Shown: positions 1-9,575 of the stretch, piece after piece | How positions within the stretch are numbered: the stretch's first letter is position 1 | How the letters are laid out: each line of letters begins with the position of its first letter | Assembly: GCA_001704765.1 (NCBI GenBank) | Contig: MBFK01000004.1 | Location: forward strand, 148,510 to 212,509 | Origin: Sinorhizobium shofinae | GTDB lineage: Bacteria > Pseudomonadota > Alphaproteobacteria > Rhizobiales > Rhizobiaceae | DNA length: 64,000 bases | Direction: 5' to 3' | Translations under genes and position numbers: made by a program | Notes under the pieces: model-generated | Database searches by the model: none | What the model saw: only the letters and a program-made list of their open reading frames with translations | What the model was told of the DNA's origin: nothing

Positions 1-603
1 ATCCTCTCCGGCGTGCTGCCGCCTGCCGGAAGTCGCCAGCGCGGCATCGCCTACAAGACGGGCACCAGCTATGGCTACCGCGATGCCTGGTCGGTCGGCT
101 TTGACGGTCGTTACGTGCTCGGCGTATGGGTCGGGCGGCCGGACAATGGCACTGTACCTGGACTGACCGGCTATGGCGCGGCCGCTCCGATCCTGTTTGA
201 GGGGTTTGCCAAGGCCGGCGTTGCCATTACCCCGCTGCCGGACGCGCCTGCCGGTGCGATCCGCCTTGCCCAGGCTGATCTGCCAATCGGTCAAAGGCGT
301 TTTTCCATGACGGCAAGCGGTCTGCCATCCACTTCGATCCGTGAAGCAGCACCGCAGATCGTCTTTCCGCCGGAGGGAGCGCGCGTCGATCTCGGGGCCA
401 CCGCTGGCCAGGAGATGATGCCCTTGACGCTCAAATTGCAGGGCGGCCGGGCACCGTTCCGATGGCTGGCAAACGGTCAACCGCTGCCGGACGTCACGCG
501 CCGGCGCGTCAGCCAATGGCTGCCCGACGGCGGTGGTTATTCAACGCTGACGGTCATCGACGCGTTGGGACGTGCTTCCACCGTTCGCGTCTTCGTCGAG
601 TAA
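1..603 (+). CDS. pbpC: Penicillin-binding protein 1C, C-terminal part (5' truncated by window edge)
   Basis: Peptidoglycan glycosyltransferase/transpeptidase of the cell envelope, of which only the last 200 residues are present; the frame is open to base 1. The KTG box of the transpeptidase fold is seen near the start (YKTGTSYGYRDAW), followed by the conserved stretch VGFDGRYVLGVWVGR. The last ~90 residues match the small beta-rich C-terminal domain typical of class C PBPs (FPPEGARVDL near its start). The stop is TAA at 601-603. The full gene should be about 2 kb, so most of it lies upstream of the window. The family call is firm; the fragment says nothing about regulation. Confidence 0.9.
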   Translation: MLSGVLPPAGSRQRGIAYKTGTSYGYRDAWSVGFDGRYVLGVWVGRPDNGTVPGLTGYGAAAPILFEGFAKAGVAITPLPDAPAGAIRLAQADLPIGQRRFSMTASGLPSTSIREAAPQIVFPPEGARVDLGATAGQEMMPLTLKLQGGRAPFRWLANGQPLPDVTRRRVSQWLPDGGGYSTLTVIDALGRASTVRVFVE

Positions 604-627
604 TGTCTGCGACCCTGCGGCCTCTTA

Positions 628-933
628 TCAGGTTGACAATGCGGTCTTTGTTTCGGTGCCTTGCGGTTCCTGCGGCGGCGTTGCCATGACCAACGGCATG
701 CCCGCCTCCAAACAAGCAGCGACGAATGCTTCCCGCGCTACTGCCGCCGGTGTCATCCTGTTGAGTGCCCGCTGGCAAGTGCGCACCGCGCGTTCGTAGC
801 GCTCTCCTTTGCGCAACGGCCACTCGTTCTCCAGAAAATCGAGCGCTTCGTAGACGGAGGTGAAGGTCCGCATCAGGCCATTCGAAAGCCGGGTGGTAAG
901 AGGGATTGTCCAGGGAATCTCATTGAGCAGCAT
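628..933 (-). CDS. DUF982 domain-containing protein
   Basis: A 101-residue soluble protein of the DUF982 family, which is common and often multicopy in Rhizobiaceae; its function is unknown. The central segment YEALDFLENEWPLRKG and the following helix ERAVRTCQRAL are the recognisable family core. The start is supported by a GGAGG ribosome binding site a few bases before the ATG at 933. It is convergent with pbpC, with only 24 bases between the stops. No signal peptide or membrane segment is visible. The family call is by recognition; no role is proposed. Confidence 0.75.
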   Translation of the reverse strand: MLLNEIPWTIPLTTRLSNGLMRTFTSVYEALDFLENEWPLRKGERYERAVRTCQRALNRMTPAAVAREAFVAACLEAGMPLVMATPPQEPQGTETKTALST

Positions 934-1150
934 TTTTCCTCCTTCGATGCCATCAATGGATCACCCGACTACTTGCATGTTTCCTTCAATCAGAGCCGAT
1001 ATGAGACGAAAACATAAAAGCAATTCAAAGTGATACAGCGACCTTGGCGCGTCTGAGAAGACGCACGGCGCCGTAGAGATATTGGCGTGCAAACGTAGAA
1101 TTCAAGACCCCCGAAATGCGGCGCGAAGGAGGAAAAACAGCGCAATACGA

Positions 1151-1181
1151 CCCCTTGAAACCGCGCTTCAAGCGACTAAAT
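1151..1181 (+). promoter_or_regulatory. Candidate RpoH (sigma-32) promoter for the first Hsp20 gene
   Basis: CCCCTTGAA (-35) at 1151-1159 is followed after 16 bases by CTAAAT (-10) at 1176-1181. This fits the alphaproteobacterial RpoH pattern CTTGAA-N16/17-CYATNT reasonably well. Transcription would begin near 1188 and give a leader of about 90 bases that contains the ROSE element. Inferred from sequence only. Confidence 0.5.
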
Positions 1182-1185
1182 CGAC

Positions 1186-1279
1186 TATATGAGCCGCCTT
1201 TCAGGGGCTCGCAGTCGGGGAGCTCCGTACTCTTCGGCGCTCCTCATCGTCCATGTTGCTCAAGGAGGATATGGCTATG
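1186..1279 (+). promoter_or_regulatory. ROSE-type RNA thermometer in the Hsp20 leader
   Basis: The leader ends with the ROSE signature: TTGCT at 1256-1260 immediately before the ribosome binding site AAGGAGGAT (1262-1270). It matches the known rhizobial ROSE 3' hairpin, in which U(U/C)GCU pairs imperfectly with the Shine-Dalgarno and melts on heat shock. A second complementary stretch, GCTCCTC, lies at about 1239-1245. The upstream part carries GC-rich inverted segments that can form the supporting stems. The class is well established for small heat-shock genes of rhizobia; the exact 5' boundary here is a guess. Confidence 0.8.
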
Positions 1280-1759
1280 AGAACAACCTTCGATTTCTCG
1301 CCCCTGTCACGCTCCAGCGTGGGCTTCGATCACCTGTTCGACCTGCTTGATTCGGCAAGTCGCATGGCGCCGGCCGATCACTGGCCGCCCTACGACATCA
1401 TGCGCCTCGGTGAGAACCAATATCGCATCGCGATGTCGGTGGCGGGCTTCACCCCGGACGAAATCACCATCACGCATGAGCAGCAGCTGCTCGTCGTCAA
1501 CGGTGAGAAGGCTGGTGAGGACAATGCGGAGTACCTCTATCGCGGCATTGCAGCTCGCAACTTCGAACGTCGCTTCCAGCTCGCCGACTATGTGACGGTC
1601 TCGGGCGCAAACCTCGCCAATGGTCTGCTCACGATCGATCTCGTCCGCGAACTTCCAGAACAGATGAAGCCGCGTCGCATCGAGATTCAACAGAGCGACG
1701 CGCTGCCGCCCGCCAGCGGTGCCCAAAAGCACATCGAGGGCGACAAGGATGCTGCTTAG
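1277..1759 (+). CDS. Small heat-shock protein, Hsp20/alpha-crystallin family (IbpA type)
   Basis: ATP-independent holdase chaperone of 160 residues that binds unfolding proteins in the cytoplasm. The N-terminal FDFSPL...SVGFDHLFDLLD is typical of rhizobial class A sHsps, followed by an alpha-crystallin domain (about residues 35-130) with YRIAMSVAGF and the LTIDL strand near its end. The ATG at 1277 was chosen because GGAGG ends 8 bases before it; the ATG at 1253 lies inside the ROSE element and the ATG at 1271 is too close to the ribosome binding site. Heat control through RpoH and ROSE is inferred from the leader. A second Hsp20 gene follows on the same strand. Confidence 0.9.
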   Translation: MRTTFDFSPLSRSSVGFDHLFDLLDSASRMAPADHWPPYDIMRLGENQYRIAMSVAGFTPDEITITHEQQLLVVNGEKAGEDNAEYLYRGIAARNFERRFQLADYVTVSGANLANGLLTIDLVRELPEQMKPRRIEIQQSDALPPASGAQKHIEGDKDAA

Positions 1760-1828
1760 CGAACAGCGAAGCGAACTCCCGCCGAAGCGCCGGCGGTGCC
1801 GGGACTTCGGTCTACCAATAATTGAGGG

Positions 1829-1872
1829 GCGGGATGCGGGCGGAAATCCGCCCGCAGACTTCCTCATCCCGC
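1829..1872 (+). other. Strong nested hairpin between the two Hsp20 genes
   Basis: Two nested perfect stems: GCGGGATG (1829-1836) with CATCCCGC (1865-1872), and inside it GCGGGCGG (1836-1843) with CCGCCCGC (1848-1855), which share one base. No T-run follows, so it is not a classic terminator. It may stabilise or attenuate the mRNA between the two sHsp genes, or set their ratio. Confidence 0.5.
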
Positions 1873-1899
1873 TCCAGCCGCAAAGAAAGGAGCTGACAC

Positions 1900-2412
1900 A
1901 TGAATGTACGTGATTTCATCCCCTGGGGCCGCGGACAGGGACATCTTCCCGCGTCATATCGTGAGGGCGAGCGCAACCCGTTCCTCGCGCTTCACCGGGA
2001 AATGAACCGCCTGTTCGATGACGTTTTCCGTGGCTTCGAGACTCGACTGCCATTTCCCTATGGCGGCTACTCCGGATTCGGAGCCGGTTGGCCGAGCGTC
2101 GAAGTCTCTGATCGGGACAAGGAAATCAAGCTGACGGCGGAGTTGCCCGGCCTTGAGGAGAAAGACGTCGAGCTGTCCCTATCCGAGGGCATACTGACGA
2201 TTCGAGGTGAAAAGCGATCCGAGACCGAAGACCAGGAGAACCAATTCTCGGAACGCTTCTATGGGCGCTTCGAGCGACGCATCCCGCTTGGATATGACAT
2301 CGACGAAAGCAAGGTGAACGCGACGTTCCGCAATGGCGTGCTGACCGTCACCCTGCCGAAGACCGAACAAGGTCAATCCAGGGCCAAGCGCATCGCGATC
2401 AACAGCCAATAA
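1900..2412 (+). CDS. Small heat-shock protein, Hsp20 family (second copy)
   Basis: A 170-residue Hsp20 holdase of a different subclass from its neighbour. The N-terminal arm NPFLALHREMNRLFDDVF is followed by the crystallin domain (about residues 60-155) with WPSVEVSDRDKEIKLTAELPG, the EGILTIRGEK loop and the FRNGVLTVTLPK motif, then a short basic tail. AAGGAG precedes the ATG by 7 bases. The intergenic gap of 140 bases has the hairpin described above and no clear second promoter, so cotranscription with the first Hsp20 gene is plausible. Paired sHsps of different classes can form mixed oligomers, but that is inference here. Confidence 0.9.
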   Translation: MNVRDFIPWGRGQGHLPASYREGERNPFLALHREMNRLFDDVFRGFETRLPFPYGGYSGFGAGWPSVEVSDRDKEIKLTAELPGLEEKDVELSLSEGILTIRGEKRSETEDQENQFSERFYGRFERRIPLGYDIDESKVNATFRNGVLTVTLPKTEQGQSRAKRIAINSQ

Positions 2413-2516
2413 GCATCGGCAACCATGCCGGGTGCCACGCGCAACCCGGCATGGTTAGTTTTTTCGAGCCCCTGATCGGCGGCGGACAAACCCAGGCAAT
2501 AACAAGGAACAGCGCA

Positions 2517-2543
2517 TTAGCACTCTCACAATGTGAGTGCTAA
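2517..2543. promoter_or_regulatory. CIRCE operator (HrcA binding site) of groESL
   Basis: A perfect inverted repeat TTAGCACTC (2517-2525), 9-base spacer, GAGTGCTAA (2535-2543). This is the canonical CIRCE element bound by the heat-shock repressor HrcA. It lies 148 bases before the groES start. hrcA itself is not in the window. Confidence 0.96.
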
Positions 2544-2605
2544 AATCTTCCGCTTCCCCTCTTGAATTCAATTTCTGGCAGAACCAGATCAATAATTGCC
2601 AGCCG

Positions 2606-2667
2606 CTCGCAAGCGAGGTTGGCCCGTCCAGGCTGGTGACTCCAGCCTGGCGGAGCGGGGTTTTTTT
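2606..2667 (+). promoter_or_regulatory. Hairpins and T-run in the groES leader, possible attenuator
   Basis: A small stem CTCGC/GCGAG (2606-2617) is followed by a perfect 9-bp stem CCAGGCTGG (2628-2636) / CCAGCCTGG (2642-2650). Ten bases later comes a run of seven T (2661-2667). The gap between stem and T-run is longer than in ordinary terminators, so attenuation or mRNA stabilisation are both possible. Confidence 0.4.
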
Positions 2668-2690
2668 GCTTTTTTGTCCAGGAGGAAGAC

Positions 2691-3005
2691 ATGAAGTTCC
2701 AACCGCTCCATGATCGCATTCTCATCCGCCGCCTCTCGTCTGAGGAGAAAACCAAGGGCGGCATCATCATCCCCGATACGGCCAAGGAGAAACCGCAGGA
2801 AGGCGAGGTGATCGCCGCTGGCCCAGGTGCGCGCAACGACCAGGGGCAGATCGTCGAGCTCGACGTGAAAGTTGGTGATCGCGTGCTCTTCGGCAAATGG
2901 TCCGGCACGGAGATCAAGATCGACGGCGAGGACCTGCTCATCCTGAAGGAAGCCGACGTGCTCGGCGTGATTGAGGACTCGGAGGCCGAGAGGAAGGTCG
3001 CGTGA
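2691..3005 (+). CDS. groES: Co-chaperonin GroES
   Basis: Ten-kDa co-chaperonin of 104 residues that caps the GroEL cage. The N-terminal [15 protein letters not shown], the mobile loop [14 protein letters not shown] with its GGIII contact, and the C-terminal [12 protein letters not shown] are all present. AGGAGG lies 7 bases before the ATG. It is the first gene of a groES-groEL operon (53-base gap) governed by the CIRCE element upstream. Rhizobia usually carry several groESL copies; whether this is the housekeeping copy cannot be told from the window. Confidence 0.97.
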   Translation: MKFQPLHDRILIRRLSSEEKTKGGIIIPDTAKEKPQEGEVIAAGPGARNDQGQIVELDVKVGDRVLFGKWSGTEIKIDGEDLLILKEADVLGVIEDSEAERKVA

Positions 3006-3055
3006 GACCGCTCGGCCTTCCAGTCACTCATAACCTGCTGCAGGCGAAGGAGTAA

Positions 3056-4687
<1,632 letters not shown>

Positions 4688-4700
4688 GACCGTCCACAAT

Positions 4701-4734
4701 AGGATTCCCGCATCATTTCAGATGAGGGAATCCT
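4701..4734 (+). terminator. Hairpin after groEL, probable terminator
   Basis: AGGATTCCC (4701-4709) pairs with GGGAATCCT (4726-4734), with an inner CATC/GATG stem. The following bases are A-rich rather than T-rich on the + strand, so it is not a textbook intrinsic terminator, but it sits directly after the groEL stop and is a strong stem. Confidence 0.55.
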
Positions 4735-4777
4735 ACAAAAATTCAAATGTCTATCGCCTTTTCTTCACTTGCTAAGT

Positions 4778-4801
4778 GGAGATCGGAATCTGCCGGTCTC
4801 C
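4778..4801 (-). terminator. Hairpin after guaD, possible terminator
   Basis: GGAGATCGG (4778-4786) pairs with CCGGTCTCC (4793-4801) with one wobble position. It lies 5 bases beyond the guaD stop on the minus strand. No clear T-run follows, so termination is only inferred. Confidence 0.4.
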
Positions 4802-4806
4802 ATCAC

Positions 4807-6153
4807 CTATGCCAGTTCCGCTTTCCTTGCCACCAGGCCCTTGGCTTGCTCCTCCCTGGCGCGCTTCATCGGCCGTCCCGCGACATAGACTTCGGCGACG
4901 CAGCGATCGTCGCCCATTGTCTGCAGGACGAAGAGCTCTTCGGCGAGTGAGGATGCCACTCGCATGCGCAGTTCCATAGCCGGTTTGGCCCGGCTGTCGA
5001 GGATAACGATGTCCGCGTCCGCGCCGGCATGCAGCGAACCGATGCGGTGTTCGAGGTCCAGGGCGCGGGCATTGCCGAGCGTCATCATATAGAAGGAGCG
5101 GAGCGGCGAGAGCCGCTGGCCCTGGAGGTGCAGCACCTTATAGGCCTCGTCCATCGTTTCCAGCATAGAGAAGCTCGTTCCGGCGCCGACATCGGTCGCG
5201 ACCGAATGGCGGGCACCGAACTTGTCGAAGCGGTCGCGATCGAACAGGCCGCTGCCGAGGAACAGGTTGGAGGTCGGGCAGAACACGCCGACCGCGCCCG
5301 TTTCGGCGAGCACCGATATCTCCCGGTCACTCATATAGATGCAATGGCCGAGCAATGTCCTTCGGCCGAGAAGACCGTAGCGCGCGTAGATGTCGGTATA
5401 GTCCTTCGCTTCCGGGTAGAGCGACGTGGCAAAGGCGATCTCGTCCTTGTTCTCGGAAAGATGCGTCTGCACGTAGCAGTCCGGATGTTCGGCGACGAGC
5501 GCCCGGCTCATCTCCATCTGCTCGGGCGTCGAGGTGATGGCGAAGCGTGGGCTGATCGCGTAATGCGCCCGGCCACGACCGTGCCACTTGTCGATCAGCT
5601 GCTTCGTTTCGTCATAACCCTTCTTGGGCGTGTCACGCAGCGCATCGGGGGCGTTGCGGTCCATCATCACCTTGCCGCCGACCATCAGCATGTTGCGCTC
5701 TTCGGCGGCCGTGAAGAAGGCGTCGGCGCTTTCCGGATGCACGGAGCAATAGGCAACGGCCGTCGTCGTGCCGTTGGAGAGTAGCTCATCCATGAACCGA
5801 CCGGCGATGAAGGCGGCGTGTCCTCGCTCTTTGAACTTCTGCTCCTCGACGAAGATATAGGTGTTCAGCCATTCCAAGAGCTGCGCGCCATAGGAGGCGA
5901 TCGCCTGCGTTTGCGGGAAATGCAGGTGCGTATCGATAAGTCCCGGCAGGACGAGATTGGGGCGATGGTCAGCGATCCTGATGGCGCTGCCGGCCTGTTT
6001 CGCCAAGTCAGCGTAGGAGCCGACACCGGCAACCTTGCCATTCCGGACGAGAATGGCGCCGTCCTCGTAATAACGATAGGCGCCGGTATCATCGATGCCC
6101 TCTGGTTCCTTCACGAAGGTCAGCACGCGGCCGCGAATCAGCAAATCACTCAT
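4807..6153 (-). CDS. guaD: Guanine deaminase
   Basis: Zinc amidohydrolase that converts guanine to xanthine and ammonia, feeding the xdh genes nearby. It has 448 residues. Metal and active-site segments are visible: DTHLHFPQTQ, THLSENKDE, LGHCIYM and ATDVGAGTSFSM; the metal-dependent hydrolase C-terminus follows (GADADIVILD). The frame stays open far upstream to 6501, but that extension is antisense-like noise inside puuD. The true start is the ATG at 6153, which overlaps the puuD stop as ATGA. It is therefore translationally coupled to puuD and probably cotranscribed from the promoter before puuD. Confidence 0.95.
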   Translation of the reverse strand: MSDLLIRGRVLTFVKEPEGIDDTGAYRYYEDGAILVRNGKVAGVGSYADLAKQAGSAIRIADHRPNLVLPGLIDTHLHFPQTQAIASYGAQLLEWLNTYIFVEEQKFKERGHAAFIAGRFMDELLSNGTTTAVAYCSVHPESADAFFTAAEERNMLMVGGKVMMDRNAPDALRDTPKKGYDETKQLIDKWHGRGRAHYAISPRFAITSTPEQMEMSRALVAEHPDCYVQTHLSENKDEIAFATSLYPEAKDYTDIYARYGLLGRRTLLGHCIYMSDREISVLAETGAVGVFCPTSNLFLGSGLFDRDRFDKFGARHSVATDVGAGTSFSMLETMDEAYKVLHLQGQRLSPLRSFYMMTLGNARALDLEHRIGSLHAGADADIVILDSRAKPAMELRMRVASSLAEELFVLQTMGDDRCVAEVYVAGRPMKRAREEQAKGLVARKAELA

Positions 6154-7388
6154 TGAAACTTTCCCTCCTTCACGCCCGTCTCGTACCAGGAGGACAGCAG
6201 TTGCCGTTCCTCTTCGGTGATGCCGGTGACATTGGCAGGCGGCATGGCGTGCGAACGCCCGGCCTGCAGATAGATTTCGCGGGCATGTCCGACGATATCG
6301 CCGTCGCTTTCGAGGACGACGCCCTTGGGCGGCACGACGAGGCCCTCCCAGCCGGGCTCCCGCGCATGGCACATCGAGCATCGGCCGAGCACCGTGTCGC
6401 GCACCTTCGAGAAATTTGCCGCTGCGACGACGGCCTGCTCGGCGGTGGACGCCCTCGCCTCTCCGCCCTCCGAGAGAACCTTGGGCACCGTCGAGAGCCA
6501 CATGATGACGATGAAGAGCAGCACCGTGACCAGCCAGGTCCAGGTCGGGCTGCCCTTGCGGGCATGCTGCGTGTTGAACCAGTGGCGGATCGTGACGCCC
6601 ATCAGGAAGACCAGCGAGGCGATGATCCAGTTGTACTGGGTGCCGAAGGCGAGTGGATAGTGGTTCGACAGCATCAGGAACAGGACGGGAAGCGTCAGGT
6701 AGTTGTTGTGCGTCGAGCGCTGCTTCGCTTGCTTGCCGAGAGCCGGATCCGGTGTGCGGCCGGCGATCAGGTCGGCGACCACTTTCTTCTGGTTCGGGAT
6801 GATGATGAAGAACACGTTCGCCGACATGATCGTCGCGGTGAAGGCGCCGAGATGCAGGTAGGCGGCGCGGCCGGTGAAGAGCTGGGTGTAGCCCCAGGCG
6901 ACGGCGACGAGAATGAAATAGAGCAGCACCATCAGGCGGCTGTTGTCGTTGCCGAGCGGGGAACGACAGATCGTGTCATATGCAAGCCAGCCGAAGGCAA
7001 GCGATGCCAGCGAGATGGCGATCGCCGTCGGCTTCGACACGTCGAGCACGCTTGGATCGATCAGATAGAGATCTGCGCCGGCATAATAGACGAGCGCCAG
7101 CATGCCGAAGCCCGACAGCCAGGTGACATAGGATTCCCATTTGAACCAGATCAGGTGCTCCGGCATGTTTTCCGGCGCAACCAGATATTTCTGGATGTGA
7201 TAGAAGCCGCCGCCGTGGACCTGCCACTCTTCGCCATAGGCACCGGCCGGCAGGCCCGAGCGCTGCCGCAAGCCCAAGTCGAGCGCGACGAAATAGAAGG
7301 ATGAGCCGATCCAGGCGATGCCGGTGATGACATGCAGCCATCGCACCGCAAATGTCATCCAGTCCCAGGCAATGGCATATTCGTACAT
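6150..7388 (-). CDS. puuD: Membrane urate hydroxylase with C-terminal cytochrome c domain (PuuD)
   Basis: Oxidises urate to 5-hydroxyisourate in the cytoplasmic membrane, passing electrons to the respiratory chain instead of making peroxide. It has 412 residues. About eight hydrophobic segments occupy roughly residues 10-310, starting with the conserved FAVRWLHVITGIAWIGSSFY. The last ~100 residues hold a mono-heme cytochrome c motif CSMCH with a downstream Met (HAMPPANVTG) as likely axial ligand. It replaces a soluble uricase. The ATGA overlap with guaD and divergence from a LysR gene suggest a guaD-puuD operon controlled by that regulator. Confidence 0.93.
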   Translation of the reverse strand: MYEYAIAWDWMTFAVRWLHVITGIAWIGSSFYFVALDLGLRQRSGLPAGAYGEEWQVHGGGFYHIQKYLVAPENMPEHLIWFKWESYVTWLSGFGMLALVYYAGADLYLIDPSVLDVSKPTAIAISLASLAFGWLAYDTICRSPLGNDNSRLMVLLYFILVAVAWGYTQLFTGRAAYLHLGAFTATIMSANVFFIIIPNQKKVVADLIAGRTPDPALGKQAKQRSTHNNYLTLPVLFLMLSNHYPLAFGTQYNWIIASLVFLMGVTIRHWFNTQHARKGSPTWTWLVTVLLFIVIMWLSTVPKVLSEGGEARASTAEQAVVAAANFSKVRDTVLGRCSMCHAREPGWEGLVVPPKGVVLESDGDIVGHAREIYLQAGRSHAMPPANVTGITEEERQLLSSWYETGVKEGKFQ

Positions 7389-7537
7389 GCGGTCCTCCCA
7401 TTTCTCTGCGCCGCATTATGTGTCATTGCTTGAGGGGGCGAGAATTGCCGCGAGATGACCAACTCTTTCAAAAAAAACTATAAAATAAGCGAGGCGCCGG
7501 CGTGCTAACTTAGGCCCTGAGGAGCAGAGGCGGGAGC
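7389..7537. promoter_or_regulatory. Divergent promoter region puuD / LysR regulator
   Basis: A 149-base region with an AT-rich patch at 7465-7490 (CTTTCAAAAAAAACTATAAA begins at 7465). LysR-type regulators commonly bind such divergent regions. The octamer CTTTCAAA here also occurs in the two conserved purine elements at 15.1 and 18.4 kb, but the rest does not match. Confidence 0.45.
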
Positions 7538-8485
7538 ATGTCCTATCTCGATAATGTGCGCGTCTTCGTGCGCGTCGTGGAACTTGGAACGCTGTCGGCG
7601 GCCGGCCGCGATCAGCGCGTCACACCGGCCGTTGCCAGCAACAGAATCAAGGAGTTGGAGCGGCATATGGGCGTGCGCCTGTTCAATCGCACCACCCGGA
7701 AACTGACGCCAACTGAGCATGGCCGCGTCTTCTATGACGGTGCCGTCAAGATCCTCGAGGCAGTAAACGAGGCGGAAAGCGCCATCGCTGATCTCTCTCG
7801 CAATCCCAAGGGAGCCGTGCGGATTACCGCGCCGCTCGGCATAGGTCGGAGATTGATTGCCTCTGGCGTACCCGAATTCCACGACCGGTATCCGGACATA
7901 GAGGTTCGTCTCCGTCTTTCCGACCGCAATGTCGATATCTTGAGCGAAGGCGTCGATGTTGCCTTCCGGCTCGGGATCCTGGAAGATTCGAACCTGCGCA
8001 TGCGCGGCATCATGAACTGCGACCGGGTGATCTGCGGCTCGCCTACCTATTTCGAGAAGCGCGGCGTTCCAAAAACGCCAGACGAGCTCATCACCGACCG
8101 CCACGACTGTCTGCTGCTGCGCTATCCCGGCTCGAAGGAATATTACTGGACGTTGCAGACGCCGGAGGGTGTGCGCAAGTTCGAGGTCAGCGGCCCTTAT
8201 GATTCCGACGACGGCGACGTGCTGACCCAATGGGCACTTGACGGCCGGGGCATCATCAACAAGCCACTCTTCGAGGTGAAGCAATATATCGACGAGGGCA
8301 GGCTCGTGCCGATCCTCGACGAGACGCCACCGCTCGGCGCGCAGCTCGCGGCAATCTATCCGCACAAGCGTTTCCAGGATCCGAAGGTGCGCCTGATCAT
8401 CGACTTCATGGCCGAGCGGTGCCAGCGGCTGATCGGCAAGATGCTGGCCGACCGCGCCCCGCTGCAGGAACGCTCCAGCGCGTGA
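7538..8485 (+). CDS. LysR-family transcriptional regulator beside purine genes
   Basis: A 315-residue LysR regulator. The N-terminal helix-turn-helix spans about residues 2-60 (LGTLSAAGRDQRVTPAVASNRI), followed by a substrate-binding domain from about residue 90 (GAVRITAPLGIGRRLI). The subfamily resembles those whose effector domain reads QWALDGRGIINKPLFEV. Divergent placement from puuD-guaD suggests that it controls purine catabolism, perhaps sensing urate or xanthine, but the effector cannot be seen in the sequence. The ATG at 7538 is preceded by a purine-rich stretch (GAGGCGGGAGC). Confidence 0.88.
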   Translation: MSYLDNVRVFVRVVELGTLSAAGRDQRVTPAVASNRIKELERHMGVRLFNRTTRKLTPTEHGRVFYDGAVKILEAVNEAESAIADLSRNPKGAVRITAPLGIGRRLIASGVPEFHDRYPDIEVRLRLSDRNVDILSEGVDVAFRLGILEDSNLRMRGIMNCDRVICGSPTYFEKRGVPKTPDELITDRHDCLLLRYPGSKEYYWTLQTPEGVRKFEVSGPYDSDDGDVLTQWALDGRGIINKPLFEVKQYIDEGRLVPILDETPPLGAQLAAIYPHKRFQDPKVRLIIDFMAERCQRLIGKMLADRAPLQERSSA

Positions 8486-8494
8486 GGGGAAAGC

Positions 8495-9475
8495 TCAGGG
8501 CGCTAGTACGATTTTTCCGGTGGTTTGGCGGCTCTCTATGGCCCGATGGGCGTCTTCGGCCTCTTGGAGCGAAAAACGCCCGCCGATAGTTACCTTGAGC
8601 GTACCCTCCTCCGCTCGACTGAAGAGATCAGCCAGATCCGTCCTCAATCCGACCGGATCTAGCAAGGGGAGTAGGGCAAAGCCCCGCAGGACTTGATTTT
8701 GCGAGAACATAGTCTCCATCTGCTTGGCGCTTAGCGTAAATCTGCCAAGCGCGCCGAAGACCAGCTCGCCCCCAGGCGCCAACAAATCGATCGCCGTCCC
8801 CGTGAATTCGCCGCCAACGAAATCGTAGACGATGTCGATGCCGCCACCTCTTAAAGCCGCCTTAAGCGTCGCCGGCCAATCCGGTTGGGCGTAGTTTGCG
8901 CCAAGATCGGCGCCAAGCGAGCGCGCCAGTTCGAGCTTTTCTTCGGAGCTCGCGACGGCAACGATGGCCCGCGCACTGCCGTTCCTTGCCAATTGCACCA
9001 GCAAAGAGCCGACGCCGCCGGATGCGGCGCTGACAAGCAGCGTCTTGTTCTTCGGCGGGTTCTGCCGCACCAGATGCAGTGCGGTCAGGCCCTGGATCAT
9101 CAGGGCAACAGCGGGTTCGAAGGAAAGCCCGTCCGGGATGGGCACCAGCGTCGTTGCATCGACCGTTACAAACTCGGCATATCCGCCGCTGCCGCGTCCC
9201 TGAGCAAACATCGGTACGGCGACGCGACTGCCCAGGAGAGAAGGACGAACGCCCTCGCCGACTGCCTCCACGACGCCTGCCAGCTCGACGCCGGGGACCA
9301 TCGGCAGCTCGGGTGTCATCGTGTAGCGATCCTGCCGCATCAAGACTTCAAAGTAGTTGACGCCGATGGCGCGGGCTCGAACGAGCGCCTCACCCTTGCC
9401 CGGACTTGGTGTCGGCACGTCAACAAGTTTGAGCACGTCGGGCGACCCGAACTGGCGAAACTCAATCGCTTTCAT
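8495..9475 (-). CDS. Zinc-type MDR alcohol dehydrogenase/quinone oxidoreductase family protein
   Basis: NAD(P)H-dependent oxidoreductase of the medium-chain superfamily, 326 residues, quinone-reductase-like branch. The N-terminal GroES-like fold contains PGVELAGVVEAVGEGV, and the nucleotide-binding segment SAASGGVGSLLVQLA lies near residue 150. Catalytic zinc ligands are not apparent, which fits quinone reductases. It diverges from an HxlR regulator 100 bases away, a common arrangement in which the regulator senses a reactive quinone or aldehyde. Its substrate is not predictable. It separates the puuD and xdh clusters and has no obvious purine role. Confidence 0.85.
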   Translation of the reverse strand: MKAIEFRQFGSPDVLKLVDVPTPSPGKGEALVRARAIGVNYFEVLMRQDRYTMTPELPMVPGVELAGVVEAVGEGVRPSLLGSRVAVPMFAQGRGSGGYAEFVTVDATTLVPIPDGLSFEPAVALMIQGLTALHLVRQNPPKNKTLLVSAASGGVGSLLVQLARNGSARAIVAVASSEEKLELARSLGADLGANYAQPDWPATLKAALRGGGIDIVYDFVGGEFTGTAIDLLAPGGELVFGALGRFTLSAKQMETMFSQNQVLRGFALLPLLDPVGLRTDLADLFSRAEEGTLKVTIGGRFSLQEAEDAHRAIESRQTTGKIVLAP

Positions 9476-9575
9476 GGAGACTGACCTCGAATTGCCTGGT
9501 TCACCGGACTATTTATGTCTAGTCTCCAGACCGCCTCTACACACTCTTTCGTTCCATAGGCACCAAGACGTAACC

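Noticed and set aside
1253..1276. Upstream ATG for the first Hsp20 gene
   Set aside because: It overlaps the ROSE hairpin and has no ribosome binding site of its own.
6154..6501. Extended N-terminus of guaD
   Set aside because: The extension lies antiparallel-free but out of frame inside puuD; the ATG at 6153 with ATGA overlap gives the family start.
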